DNA from: JACDAN01 sp035535195
GTDB lineage: Bacteria > Actinomycetota > Thermoleophilia > Gaiellales > Gaiellaceae
Length of the DNA: 64,000 nt
Reading direction: 5' to 3'
Assembly (NCBI GenBank): GCA_035535195.1
Contig: DATLQK010000034.1
Location: 40,739 to 104,738, forward strand
The notes under the pieces were generated by a model. The model saw only the letters and a list, made by a program, of their open reading frames with translations, searched no databases and was not told where the DNA came from. The position numbers were made by a program, and so were the translations under genes. How positions within the stretch are numbered: position 1 is the first letter of the stretch; every line of letters starts with the position of its first letter. Positions 7,311-14,614 of this stretch are shown here, piece by piece.

Positions 7311-9284
7311 ATGGCTGATCAAGGGAAAAAGCGACCAATTCGGCCCCGCCAGTCGCCCACCGGGCGGCGAAAGCGGCGTGTCGTCATCGACTCGCAGGCC
7401 AACCGGCCGCGCCCGGACGCGCGCCAGGCGCGCGACCGGTCGAGCGAGCGGCCGAAGCAGCCGCGCGAGGTCGTTCAGCCGACCGGACCGGTCACGGTCC
7501 AGTCGGGCGTGACCGTCAAGGAGCTGTCCGCGGCGCTCGGAAAGCCGGTCGCCGAGATCATCAAGATCATGATGGGCCTCGGGGAGATGGTCACCATCAC
7601 CCAGTCGCTCTCCGACGAGGCGGTCCAGCTGATCGCCTCCGAGTTCAAGCGCGAGGTGACGATCAAGCACGCGGCCGAGGAGGACGAAGAGCCCGAATCG
7701 TACGACGACCCGGAGGAGTCGCTCCAGGCGCGGCCGCCGGTCGTCACGATCATGGGGCACGTCGACCACGGGAAGACGACGCTGCTCGACGCGATCCGCG
7801 AGAGCGCCGTCGTCGAGACCGAGGCCGGCGGGATCACGCAGCACATCGGCGCCTACCAGGTCGAGCACGACGGCCGGAGGTTGACCTTCCTGGACACGCC
7901 CGGGCACGAGGCCTTCACGGCCATGCGCGCCCGCGGCGCGAAGGTCACGGACATCGCCGTCCTGGTCGTGGCCGCCGACGACGGCGTGATGCCGCAGACG
8001 CGGGAGTCGATCTCCCACGCGCGCGCCGCCGAGGTGCCGATCGTCGTCGCCGTGAACAAGATCGACGTCCCCGACTCGGATCCCAACCGAGTCCGTGGCG
8101 ACCTCGCCGGTGAGGGCCTCCAGCCCGAGGAGTGGGGCGGCACGACCCAGTTCTCCGACGTCTCCGCCAAGCAGAAGCAGAACCTCGACGACCTGCTCGA
8201 GAAGGTCCTGCTCGTCGCCGACGCCGAGCTCGAGCTCAAGGCGAACGCGTCCGCCGAGGCGTCGGGCCCGATCATCGAGTCGCGACTGGACGTCGGCCGT
8301 GGCCCGGTCGCCACCATGCTCGTCCACCGCGGGACGCTCAAGGTCGGCGACGCCATCGTCGCGGGCGACGCGTGGGGCCGCGTCCGCGCGCTCTACGACT
8401 TCCGCGGCGAGAAGCTCCAGGCGGCGGGTCCCGGCGATCCAGTCGAGATCCTCGGCTTCGATCATCCGCCGCCGGCCGGCGAGCTCGCGCGCGTGGTCGA
8501 AAACGAGCGGTCGGCGCGCCACCTCGCGCAGAACCGTGGTGAGCGCCTGCGCCGCGAGCAGCTCGCAGCCGCCGCGGGCTCCGGCGTCTCGCTCGAGAAG
8601 CTCTTCGCCCAGATGCAGGAGGGCGCGGTTCAGGACCTCAACATCGTCCTCAAGGGCGACGTCGACGGCTCCGTCGAGGCGGCGGTCTCCGAGCTCCGCA
8701 AGATCCAGCACCCGGAGGTGGGCGTCCGCGTGATCCACCAGGGCGTCGGCGGCATCACCGAGGGCGACGTCAATCTCGCCGCCGCGTCGAGCGCGCTCGT
8801 CGTCGGCTTCAACGTCCGGCCGAACGCCGAGGCGCGCCAGCTGGCGGAGCGCGAGGGTGTCGAGATCCGCACCTACCGCGTGATCTACCGGCTGACCGAG
8901 GACATCGAGCAGGCGCTCGTCGGCATGCTCGCGCCGGTGACGGAGGAGCGGACGATCGGCGAGGCCGAGGTCCGGCAGCTCTTCCGCGTCTCGCGGCTCG
9001 GCACGATCGCCGGCTCGTACGTCACGAGCGGCGTCGTCCGCCGAAACGCCCAGGTGCGCGTGGTGCGCGAGGGCACCGTCATCTACGAGACGTCGATCGA
9101 GCAGCTCAAGCGCTTCAAGGACGACGTCCGCGAGGTTGAGGAGGGCTTCGAGTGCGGCATCCTCCTCCAGGGCTTCAACGACGTGAAGGAAGGGGACGTG
9201 CTCGAGGTCTTCGAGACGCGCCAGGTGGAGCGCACCGACCTCAGCGCGCCCGCGCCCGAGCCGGCCACCACAGCCAGCGAATAG
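7311..9284 (+). CDS. infB: Translation initiation factor IF-2
   Basis: 657 residues. IF-2 is the GTPase that places initiator tRNA on the 30S subunit. After a basic N-terminus there is an IF2_N helix domain (GVTVKELSAALGKPVAE), then the G domain with G1 GHVDHGKTTLLDA, G3 DTPGHEAFTAM, G4 NKID and G5 SAK, and domains II to IV including the C-terminal fMet-tRNA binding part. The N-terminal extension is much shorter than the several hundred residues common in actinobacteria such as Streptomyces. ATG 7311 has GAAGGA about eight bases upstream and lies two bases after ylxR. Confidence 0.95.
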   Translation: MADQGKKRPIRPRQSPTGRRKRRVVIDSQANRPRPDARQARDRSSERPKQPREVVQPTGPVTVQSGVTVKELSAALGKPVAEIIKIMMGLGEMVTITQSLSDEAVQLIASEFKREVTIKHAAEEDEEPESYDDPEESLQARPPVVTIMGHVDHGKTTLLDAIRESAVVETEAGGITQHIGAYQVEHDGRRLTFLDTPGHEAFTAMRARGAKVTDIAVLVVAADDGVMPQTRESISHARAAEVPIVVAVNKIDVPDSDPNRVRGDLAGEGLQPEEWGGTTQFSDVSAKQKQNLDDLLEKVLLVADAELELKANASAEASGPIIESRLDVGRGPVATMLVHRGTLKVGDAIVAGDAWGRVRALYDFRGEKLQAAGPGDPVEILGFDHPPPAGELARVVENERSARHLAQNRGERLRREQLAAAAGSGVSLEKLFAQMQEGAVQDLNIVLKGDVDGSVEAAVSELRKIQHPEVGVRVIHQGVGGITEGDVNLAAASSALVVGFNVRPNAEARQLAEREGVEIRTYRVIYRLTEDIEQALVGMLAPVTEERTIGEAEVRQLFRVSRLGTIAGSYVTSGVVRRNAQVRVVREGTVIYETSIEQLKRFKDDVREVEEGFECGILLQGFNDVKEGDVLEVFETRQVERTDLSAPAPEPATTASE

Positions 9285-9289
9285 GTCTC

Positions 9290-9589
9290 GTGAGCGCCGG
9301 CTACGTCGGCATCCTCACGGTCGAGCTCCACTTCCCCGAGGCGGGGTCGCTGAAGAGCAAGCGGAAGCACGTCAAGTCCGCGAAGGCGCAGCTCCAGAAC
9401 CGCTTCGGCGCCGCGGTGGCCGAGGTCGACCACCACGAGCTCTGGCAGCGGAGCCGGCTGACCATGGCGTGCGTCGCGCGGGAGCCGGGGGAGGCCGCGG
9501 ATCTGCTCGAGCAGGCGGTTCGGTATCTGAACGGGCAGGAATACGAGCTCGTGCGGGTCGAGCGAGAAGTGGTGGCGCCCGGTGAGTAG
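9290..9589 (+). CDS. ylxP: DUF503 family protein (YlxP-like)
   Basis: 99 residues, with the family's opening YVGILTVELHFPEAGSLKSK and the central AAVAEVDHHELWQRS. DUF503/YlxP proteins are small ferredoxin-fold proteins of unproven function, normally encoded between infB and rbfA exactly as here, so a role in translation or ribosome maturation is inferred from context. GTG 9290 is five bases after the infB stop. The end overlaps rbfA by eight bases. Confidence 0.85.
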   Translation: MSAGYVGILTVELHFPEAGSLKSKRKHVKSAKAQLQNRFGAAVAEVDHHELWQRSRLTMACVAREPGEAADLLEQAVRYLNGQEYELVRVEREVVAPGE

Positions 9590-9932
9590 CGGCCGGATGC
9601 GGCGCGTGAACGCCGCGGTGCAGGAGGTGCTCGCCGAGGCGATCGGCGAGCTGCGCGACCCGCGGATCGGCTTCGTCACCGTCACAGGCGTCAAGACCTC
9701 GCCGGACCTCCGCCAGGCGCAGGTCTTCGTCAGCGTCCTCGGCTCGGACGAGAAGCGGGAGCTGACGCTCGCCGGGCTCGAGGCTGCCCACGGCGTGCTC
9801 CAGGCGCGGATCGCGCAGGAGCTCCGCCTCAAGCGGACGCCCCAGCTGACGTTTGCCTACGATGACTCCGTCGAGCGCGGCGTCCGGATGTCCCAGCTGA
9901 TCGATGAGCTCGCCCCAGACGACCACGAGTGA
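9582..9932 (+). CDS. rbfA: Ribosome-binding factor A
   Basis: 116 residues. RbfA is a KH-like protein that binds pre-30S particles during 16S rRNA 5'-end maturation. The typical sequence MRRVNAAVQEVLAEAI, DPRIGFVTVTGVKTSPDLRQ and the terminal KRTPQLTFAYDDS is intact. The GTG start at 9582 overlaps ylxP by eight bases, and the 3' end overlaps nrnA by 29 bases, so translation is probably coupled. Confidence 0.92.
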   Translation: MSSGRMRRVNAAVQEVLAEAIGELRDPRIGFVTVTGVKTSPDLRQAQVFVSVLGSDEKRELTLAGLEAAHGVLQARIAQELRLKRTPQLTFAYDDSVERGVRMSQLIDELAPDDHE

Positions 9933-10941
9933 TCTCCAGGCGGTCGCCGAGGCGCTCCGCGACAACGACCGCTTCCTGCTCGTCATTCATGAGAACCCGG
10001 ACGGGGACGCGCTCGGCTCGATTCTCGGGATGAAGCTCGTGCTCGACGCACTCGGGAAGGATTCGAGGATGTACGTCTCGGGGAAGGCGCCGCTCCCCGG
10101 CGAGTACAAGTTCATGGAGCTGGACGGCCTGCAGCGCGAGCTTCCGCCCGACGCCGCCGGCCGCGTGCTCTTCGCGCTCGACTGCGCGAACGAGAGCCGG
10201 CTGGGGGAGGGGCAGGCGGCCCTGGCCGACGCGCCGCTCGTGCTCAACGTCGACCACCACCACGACAACTCCCGCTTCGGCGCCGTCAACCTGGTGGTGC
10301 CCGAGGCCTCCTCGACGGGCGAGATCGTCCGGGACCTCACCGCCGAGCTCGGCGTGGAGCTCACGCCCGAGATCGCGGAGGCGCTCTACATCGCGCTCGT
10401 CACCGACACCGGGCGCTTCCAGTACACGAACACCACACCCAAGGCGCTGCGACTCGCCGCCGAGCTCGTGGAGGCCGGCGCCGACGTCCACCGCGTCTTC
10501 CAGAGCGTCTACGAGACGGTCCAGCTCGCGAAGCTGAAGCTGCTCGCGCGGGCGCTCGAGCGCGCACAGGTGTACGAGGGAGGCGGGATCGTCGTCTCGT
10601 ACCTGCTCAAGACCGACTTCGGGGAGGTCGGCGCGTCCGAGCCTTACTCCGAGGGGATCATCGACTTCCTGCGGGCGGTGGAGGGCGCCGAGATGGCTGC
10701 GCTGATCCGCGAGCCGCCGATGCCGGGCCGTCCTGCGCGTCGCGTGAGCCTCCGCTCGAGCTCCGACGAGCTCGACGTCTCCGCGATCGCCCGTGCCTCG
10801 GGCGACGGCGGCGGCCACCGACAGGCGGCGGGGTTCTCGTCGGAGCAGGAGATCCCGGAAATCGTCGACTTCATCCGGTCGGAATACGCGAAAGCTAGAC
10901 AGTCGATGTCACGATCTCGCGCGTCCGGGGCCGCGATCTGA
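9904..10941 (+). CDS. nrnA: DHH-family phosphoesterase, NrnA-like oligoribonuclease/pAp phosphatase
   Basis: 345 residues. The DHH catalytic motifs are complete: NPDGDALGS, ALDCAN, NVDHHHDNSRFG and TDTGRFQYTN, with the DHHA1 domain ending SGDGGGHRQAAGF. NrnA enzymes degrade nanoRNA (2-5 nt), linear di-nucleotides such as pApA and 3'-phosphoadenosine 5'-phosphate, finishing RNA turnover and c-di-AMP breakdown. The position after rbfA is conserved in Gram-positive bacteria. The start at ATG 9904 lies inside rbfA. Confidence 0.9.
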   Translation: MSSPQTTTSDLQAVAEALRDNDRFLLVIHENPDGDALGSILGMKLVLDALGKDSRMYVSGKAPLPGEYKFMELDGLQRELPPDAAGRVLFALDCANESRLGEGQAALADAPLVLNVDHHHDNSRFGAVNLVVPEASSTGEIVRDLTAELGVELTPEIAEALYIALVTDTGRFQYTNTTPKALRLAAELVEAGADVHRVFQSVYETVQLAKLKLLARALERAQVYEGGGIVVSYLLKTDFGEVGASEPYSEGIIDFLRAVEGAEMAALIREPPMPGRPARRVSLRSSSDELDVSAIARASGDGGGHRQAAGFSSEQEIPEIVDFIRSEYAKARQSMSRSRASGAAI

Positions 10942-11020
10942 CGCGTCTGGGCCGCTACCGCACCCGGCAGCGCCCCGCACGCGGGTCGCCGCCAGGCGCG
11001 TCCGCTTCACGCCGCCGCGT

Positions 11021-11050
11021 CGTCACCGATGCCGGCGGGCATCGGCGACG
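11021..11050 (+). other. Long hairpin between nrnA and truB
   Basis: Arms of 13 bases (11021-11033 and 11038-11050) pair with a single mismatch around a GGCG loop. No T-tract follows. It may be a leader structure of truB or a terminator-like element. The surrounding 10942-11119 stretch shows no gene. Confidence 0.45.
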
Positions 11051-11119
11051 CCTCGCCGCCGCGCCCCAAAGCGGCCAGCTCGCGTCCCGAACCTGCGATC
11101 TCGTGTCATCGCCCGCCTG

Positions 11120-11773
11120 ATGCGGCGCGGGTCGCTTGATCCGTCGGGGCTCGTCCTCGTCGACAAGCCCGAAGGACCCTCGTCGTTCGCGATCGTCCGC
11201 GACCTGAGGCGGCAGACCGGAGCGCGCGCTGGGCATGCGGGCACGCTCGACCCGTTCGCGACGGGGCTACTGCTCGTCCTGCTCGGGCGCTCGACGAAGC
11301 TCGCCCAGCGGTTCGTCGGCCTCGACAAGCGCTACCGGACGGAGATCGACCTCTCGGCGAGGACGACCACCGGCGACCGTGAGGGTGAGGTGATCGAGCA
11401 GCAGGAGCCGCCGTGGCGGGAGGAGCTCGAGGCGCGGCTGGAGCACTTCCGCGGCGAGGTCGACCTGCCAATCCCGGCCGCCTCCGCGGTCAAGGTTGGC
11501 GGCGAGCGCGCCTACCGGCTGCACCGGAAGGGCGTGACCGTCGAGATGCCGGTTCGCCGCTCCACGATCCACTCGCTCGAGCTCGTCGACTACGACGGGC
11601 GGATCGCGACGCTCGACCTGCTCGTCGGGTCCGGTACCTACGTCAGATCGATCGCCGACGAGCTCGGCGGTCACTGCCGGAAGCTGCGACGGACCGAAGT
11701 CGGCCCGTTCCGGGTCGAGGATGCCGACCCGTCGCGGATCCTGTCCCCGGAGGAGGCGCTGGCGGCGCTGTGA
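11120..11773 (+). CDS. truB: tRNA pseudouridine(55) synthase, short form
   Basis: TruB converts U55 of the tRNA T-loop to pseudouridine. The sequence has the opening LVLVDKPEGPSSF, the catalytic Asp in GHAGTLDPFATGLL, KRYRTEIDLSARTTTGD, AYRLHRKGVTVEMP and SGTYVRSIADELG. At 217 residues it is much shorter than E. coli TruB (about 314): the catalytic domain is complete but little or nothing of the C-terminal PUA-like domain is present. ATG 11120 was chosen because the family sequence begins just after it; the longer open frame upstream is Arg-rich and non-coding in character. The stop overlaps ribF by four bases. Confidence 0.9.
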   Translation: MRRGSLDPSGLVLVDKPEGPSSFAIVRDLRRQTGARAGHAGTLDPFATGLLLVLLGRSTKLAQRFVGLDKRYRTEIDLSARTTTGDREGEVIEQQEPPWREELEARLEHFRGEVDLPIPAASAVKVGGERAYRLHRKGVTVEMPVRRSTIHSLELVDYDGRIATLDLLVGSGTYVRSIADELGGHCRKLRRTEVGPFRVEDADPSRILSPEEALAAL

Positions 11774-12603
11774 GCGCGCGGGCCATCGCGGTCGGAACCT
11801 TCGACGGCGTCCACCTCGGCCACCGCCGTGTGATCGAGTCGGCGCAGGACGCCGGACTGCGGACGGCGGTCGTGACCTTCGATCCTCATCCGCGGATCGC
11901 GCTCGGGAACCGCGTCGAGCTCCTGACGACGCTGGAACGGCGGATCGAGCTACTGCGGGAGCTCGGCGTCGATGACGTCCGGGTGGTCCCGTTCACGTCG
12001 GATCTCGCCCTGTCCACCCCCGAGGAGTTCGTGGACGCCGAGCTTCGGCCGCTGGACGCCACGGTCGTCGCGGCGGGCGAGAACTTCCGCTTCGGACGCG
12101 GCCGCTCCGGCGACCTCGACACGCTCGAGCGGCTGGGATTCGACGTCCGGCGCGTCCCGCTCGTCGACGGCGTATCGTCGAGCCGGATCCGCCAGCTGAT
12201 CGCCGCCGGCGAGGTCGCGGGGGCGGCGAAGCTCCTGGGCCGGCCGCCCGAGGTGGAGGGGACGGTCGTCGCCGGTGACGCCCGGGGCGGGACGCTCGGC
12301 TACCCGACCGCCAACCTCACGGTGCCGCGTGAGCTGATCGTGCCGGGGTACGGGATCTACGCTGGTCAGGTCGGGGACCACCGGTCGGCGATTTCGATCG
12401 GGGTCAACCCGCACTACGGCGGCGACGAGCTCCGGGTCGAGGCGTTCCTGCTCGACTTCGCGGGCGATCTCTACGGGCAGCGGCTCATCGTCGAGTTGTG
12501 GCAGCGCCTGCGCGAGGAGCGCGCCTTCGGCTCCGAGCAGGAGCTGATCGATCAGATCGGCCGAGACGTCGAAGCGGCACGGGCGGCGACGAGACCGGCG
12601 TAA
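11770..12603 (+). CDS. ribF: Bifunctional riboflavin kinase/FAD synthetase
   Basis: 277 residues. RibF makes FMN from riboflavin and FAD from FMN. The N-terminal nucleotidyltransferase has GTFDGVHLGHRRVI, TFDPHPR, GENFRFGRGRSGD and SSSRIR. The C-terminal flavokinase domain has GTLGYPTANL and IYAGQVGDHRSAISIGVNPHY. The GTG start at 11770 overlaps the truB stop by four bases. The truB-ribF pair is conserved in many bacteria and closes this operon. Confidence 0.92.
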   Translation: MSARAIAVGTFDGVHLGHRRVIESAQDAGLRTAVVTFDPHPRIALGNRVELLTTLERRIELLRELGVDDVRVVPFTSDLALSTPEEFVDAELRPLDATVVAAGENFRFGRGRSGDLDTLERLGFDVRRVPLVDGVSSSRIRQLIAAGEVAGAAKLLGRPPEVEGTVVAGDARGGTLGYPTANLTVPRELIVPGYGIYAGQVGDHRSAISIGVNPHYGGDELRVEAFLLDFAGDLYGQRLIVELWQRLREERAFGSEQELIDQIGRDVEAARAATRPA

Positions 12604-12643
12604 GCATTCGCAAGTTTCTGCTCTTTGCGGGATCTTGTGTCGT

Positions 12644-12862
12644 GTGGGAGACGATCGGCGATCGCTGTCACCGATCCAACGAGTCCGCTGCCTGGGCTGC
12701 GGCGTCGTATACGTGAAGCCGACGGGTGGCGGCACGGTCGGCGCCAACCCCGGCTGCCCGGAGTGCGGCTACGTCGGCTGGGGCCTCGAGCACGCGCCGG
12801 TCACGCAGGATGCCGCGCCGCGCCGCTCCGTCGCGGATCGCCTGCGGCGCCGGACCGGGTGA
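12644..12862 (+). CDS. Small zinc-ribbon protein
   Basis: About 72 residues from GTG 12644 (a TTG at 12635 is also in frame). It contains two CxxC knuckles, CLGC and CPEC, separated by about 21 residues, in a compact zinc-ribbon-like segment followed by a basic tail ending RRSVADRLRRRTG. No family name is recognised. The tail overlaps the end of the convergent gamma-glutamyltranspeptidase gene by about 60 bases. The Cys pattern and length support a real gene, but the start is uncertain. Confidence 0.55.
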   Translation: MGDDRRSLSPIQRVRCLGCGVVYVKPTGGGTVGANPGCPECGYVGWGLEHAPVTQDAAPRRSVADRLRRRTG

Positions 12863-14150
12863 CGAGGCTCACGCCGCCGAAGTAATGGTGCGGCGCAGGC
12901 CAGGGCCGGATGGTGAACCCCGCCGCCTCCAGCTCGCCTGGGACGTGATCGGGGAAGCCGGGTTCGAGGTGGACGAGCTCGGCCACGGGGTGGAGTCGCG
13001 GGCGGTTCACGGCATCGCCGGGGCTCAGGCCGTCGTCGAGCACGCCGGAGAGCACCTGGACGAGCGCGCTGCGGAGCCGCGTCCCGCCGGCCGCTCCCAC
13101 CGCTAGCGCCAGCCCTTCGCGGTCGCGCCCGACGATCGGGGCCATCATGCTTGCCATCCGCTCGCCTGGCTCGAGCTCGCGGACGATCAAGTCAGCCTCG
13201 CCGAGCATGCTGTTCAGCTGGACGTCGAGGCCGGGCAGCCAGTCGCCCGAGCCGAGGCCGAGGCTCGTGGTCAGCACGACCGTGTTCCCGTCCCCGTCGA
13301 CCACGGTCAGATTCGTCGTGTCTCCGTTCCGCTCAAGCCCGTCCCGAAGGGCCAGCGCGATCTTTACGGGACCAGGTCCTGTTAGGGAAGCGAGCACCGG
13401 TAGCGGGCTGTTCAAGCCGGCTCGCGTCTCGAGCGTGACGCCTCTGAACGTGGCCTGCATGGGCGGGGCCCAACGGGGCTCGTAGGTGGAGAGATCCTCG
13501 GGCGTCACGAGGCCGCCTCGTTCGTCCATCAGGTCGAGGAGCGCCCGCTGCAGGGTCGGGCTTCTGGCGCCCTCGGCCGCGACAGCCTCGAGTGCTGGGA
13601 CGAGGCCGGGCTGGTCGAGCCGGTCGCCGTCCTCGAGGAGCCGGCCGCCGGGCGAGTAGATCCGCCCGCCCTCGTGCATGGTCATCACGGGCGCGAGCAT
13701 CCGCAGGCAGGCCGTGTGCGCGGGGAGCATCTCCACGCCGCCGCGCGCCAGACGCAGCGCCGGCTCGATGAGCCGCGGCCAGGGGAGGCTTCCGTGCGCA
13801 CGCCAGAGCTCGCCGAGGCCGGGAAGGACGCCCGGCACCCCGCAGGAACCGACCCCGACGGCGTAGTGGACGAGCTCGGTCCCGAACGGGATCGCGAGGC
13901 GGGTGAGCTCCACCTCGCGCCGCTCAGCGCCGAGCCCCGGCACCGCGACGAAGAAGTCGAGCGTCCTCGTCTCGCCTTCCCAGAGCACCGCCGCGTGGCC
14001 GCCGCCGAGCAGCCCGGTCATGACCGTTTCGGCCACGCAGGACGCCAGCGACGCGGCGACCGCCGCATCCGCCGCGTTCCCGCCCTCCTCGAGGATCTCG
14101 ATCCCGGCGTCGACGGTCGCCGGATGTCCGGCGGCGACGGCGGCTTTCAT
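12801..14150 (-). CDS. Gamma-glutamyltranspeptidase-like Ntn hydrolase
   Basis: 449 residues, shorter than the typical 530-580. GGT precursors self-cleave before a Thr that becomes the nucleophile transferring gamma-glutamyl groups. Recognisable are HPATVDAGIEILEEGGNAADAA, the Thr motif DTTNLTVVD (Thr278), SGDWLPGLDVQLNSMLGE, MMAPIVGR and AVGAAGGTRLRSALVQV. No signal peptide is visible, so the protein may be cytoplasmic. A copy of the window's REP-like palindrome lies in frame about 15 codons before Thr278, in the linker that precedes the processing site. TAGGGT eight bases before the ATG could be a -10 box. It is divergent from rpsO. Confidence 0.85.
   Translation of the reverse strand: MKAAVAAGHPATVDAGIEILEEGGNAADAAVAASLASCVAETVMTGLLGGGHAAVLWEGETRTLDFFVAVPGLGAERREVELTRLAIPFGTELVHYAVGVGSCGVPGVLPGLGELWRAHGSLPWPRLIEPALRLARGGVEMLPAHTACLRMLAPVMTMHEGGRIYSPGGRLLEDGDRLDQPGLVPALEAVAAEGARSPTLQRALLDLMDERGGLVTPEDLSTYEPRWAPPMQATFRGVTLETRAGLNSPLPVLASLTGPGPVKIALALRDGLERNGDTTNLTVVDGDGNTVVLTTSLGLGSGDWLPGLDVQLNSMLGEADLIVRELEPGERMASMMAPIVGRDREGLALAVGAAGGTRLRSALVQVLSGVLDDGLSPGDAVNRPRLHPVAELVHLEPGFPDHVPGELEAAGFTIRPWPAPHHYFGGVSLVTRSGAAGDPRRSGAARHPA
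13361..13392 (-). repeat. REP-like palindrome, copy inside the GGT coding region
   Basis: On the minus strand this reads CGCTTCCCTAAC, then AGGACCTGGTCCCGTAAA. The 17-base core GGACCTGGTCCCGTAAA is identical to the copy at 28931-28960, and the flank CGCTTC plus TAAC is shared. It encodes residues around SLTGPGPVK of the transpeptidase without breaking the frame. Confidence 0.65.
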
Positions 14151-14186
14151 GCGTTGCTACCCTACCCGGGCCCGCAGATCCGGCTC

Positions 14187-14207
14187 GCCATGCCGCTTCC
14201 GCATGGC
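14187..14207 (+). promoter_or_regulatory. Hairpin in the rpsO leader
   Basis: The arms GCCATGC (14187-14193) and GCATGGC (14201-14207) pair perfectly around a seven-base loop, 37 bases before the rpsO start. S15 commonly represses its own mRNA by binding a leader structure, and the structures differ between phyla. This hairpin is a candidate S15 site by position only. Confidence 0.35.
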
Positions 14208-14244
14208 CGGCGGGGACTGCGGATTCGCGTATCAAGGAGGCTCA

Positions 14245-14514
14245 ATGACCCTCAGCAAGGAAGCAAAGCAGGAGATCATCGGCAAGCACGGCCAGGGCGC
14301 CGCCGACACAGGCTCCGCCCAGGTGCAGATCGCGCTACTCACTGCGCGCATCAACGAGCTGACCGAGCACCTCAGGACGCACGCGAAGGATCACTATTCG
14401 CGGCGCGGCCTGCTCAAGCTCGTCGGCCGAAGGCGCCGGCTCCTGAACTACCTGCAGCGCAAGGATCTCGAGGGGTATCGAGCCCTGATCAAGGAGCTGG
14501 GCCTCAGGCGCTGA
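14245..14514 (+). CDS. rpsO: 30S ribosomal protein S15
   Basis: 89 residues, the standard length. S15 binds the 16S rRNA three-way junction and nucleates the platform. Characteristic sequence: DTGSAQVQIALLTARINELTEHL, then HAKDHYSRRGLLKLVGRRRRLL. The ATG at 14245 has a strong AAGGAGG at 14234-14240. pnp follows 100 bases later, the widespread rpsO-pnp order. Confidence 0.96.
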   Translation: MTLSKEAKQEIIGKHGQGAADTGSAQVQIALLTARINELTEHLRTHAKDHYSRRGLLKLVGRRRRLLNYLQRKDLEGYRALIKELGLRR

Positions 14515-14540
14515 ACCCGAGACCCCGGCAGAAGCAGGAG

Positions 14541-14610
14541 GGTGGAAGTTTGGGCGAGCTCCTCCGAAAGGGAGTTGGTTCAAACCTCCACCTTCCACGA
14601 AAAGTGGAGG
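14541..14610 (+). promoter_or_regulatory. Structured pnp leader with competing helices
   Basis: Several mutually exclusive pairings exist. GGTGGAAGTTTG (14541-14552) pairs with CAAACCTCCACC (14581-14592) with one mismatch. GTGGAAG (14542-14548) pairs perfectly with CTTCCAC (14593-14599). The ribosome binding site segment GTGGAGG (14604-14610) pairs perfectly with CCTCCAC (14585-14591), or nearly so with CCTTCCAC (14591-14598). An inner CTCC/GGAG hairpin is at 14562-14574. The left arm mimics the ribosome binding site, so pairing of one can free the other. PNPase is autoregulated through its leader in E. coli, and Rfam has an Actino-pnp leader family that should be tested here. Confidence 0.6.
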
Positions 14611-14614
14611 AACG

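Noticed and set aside
14541..14599. tRNA-like segment in the pnp leader (GGTTCAAACC with a 7-bp outer helix)
   Set aside because: The span is only about 58 bases, and no anticodon arm or D-arm can be drawn; it fits an mRNA leader structure better.
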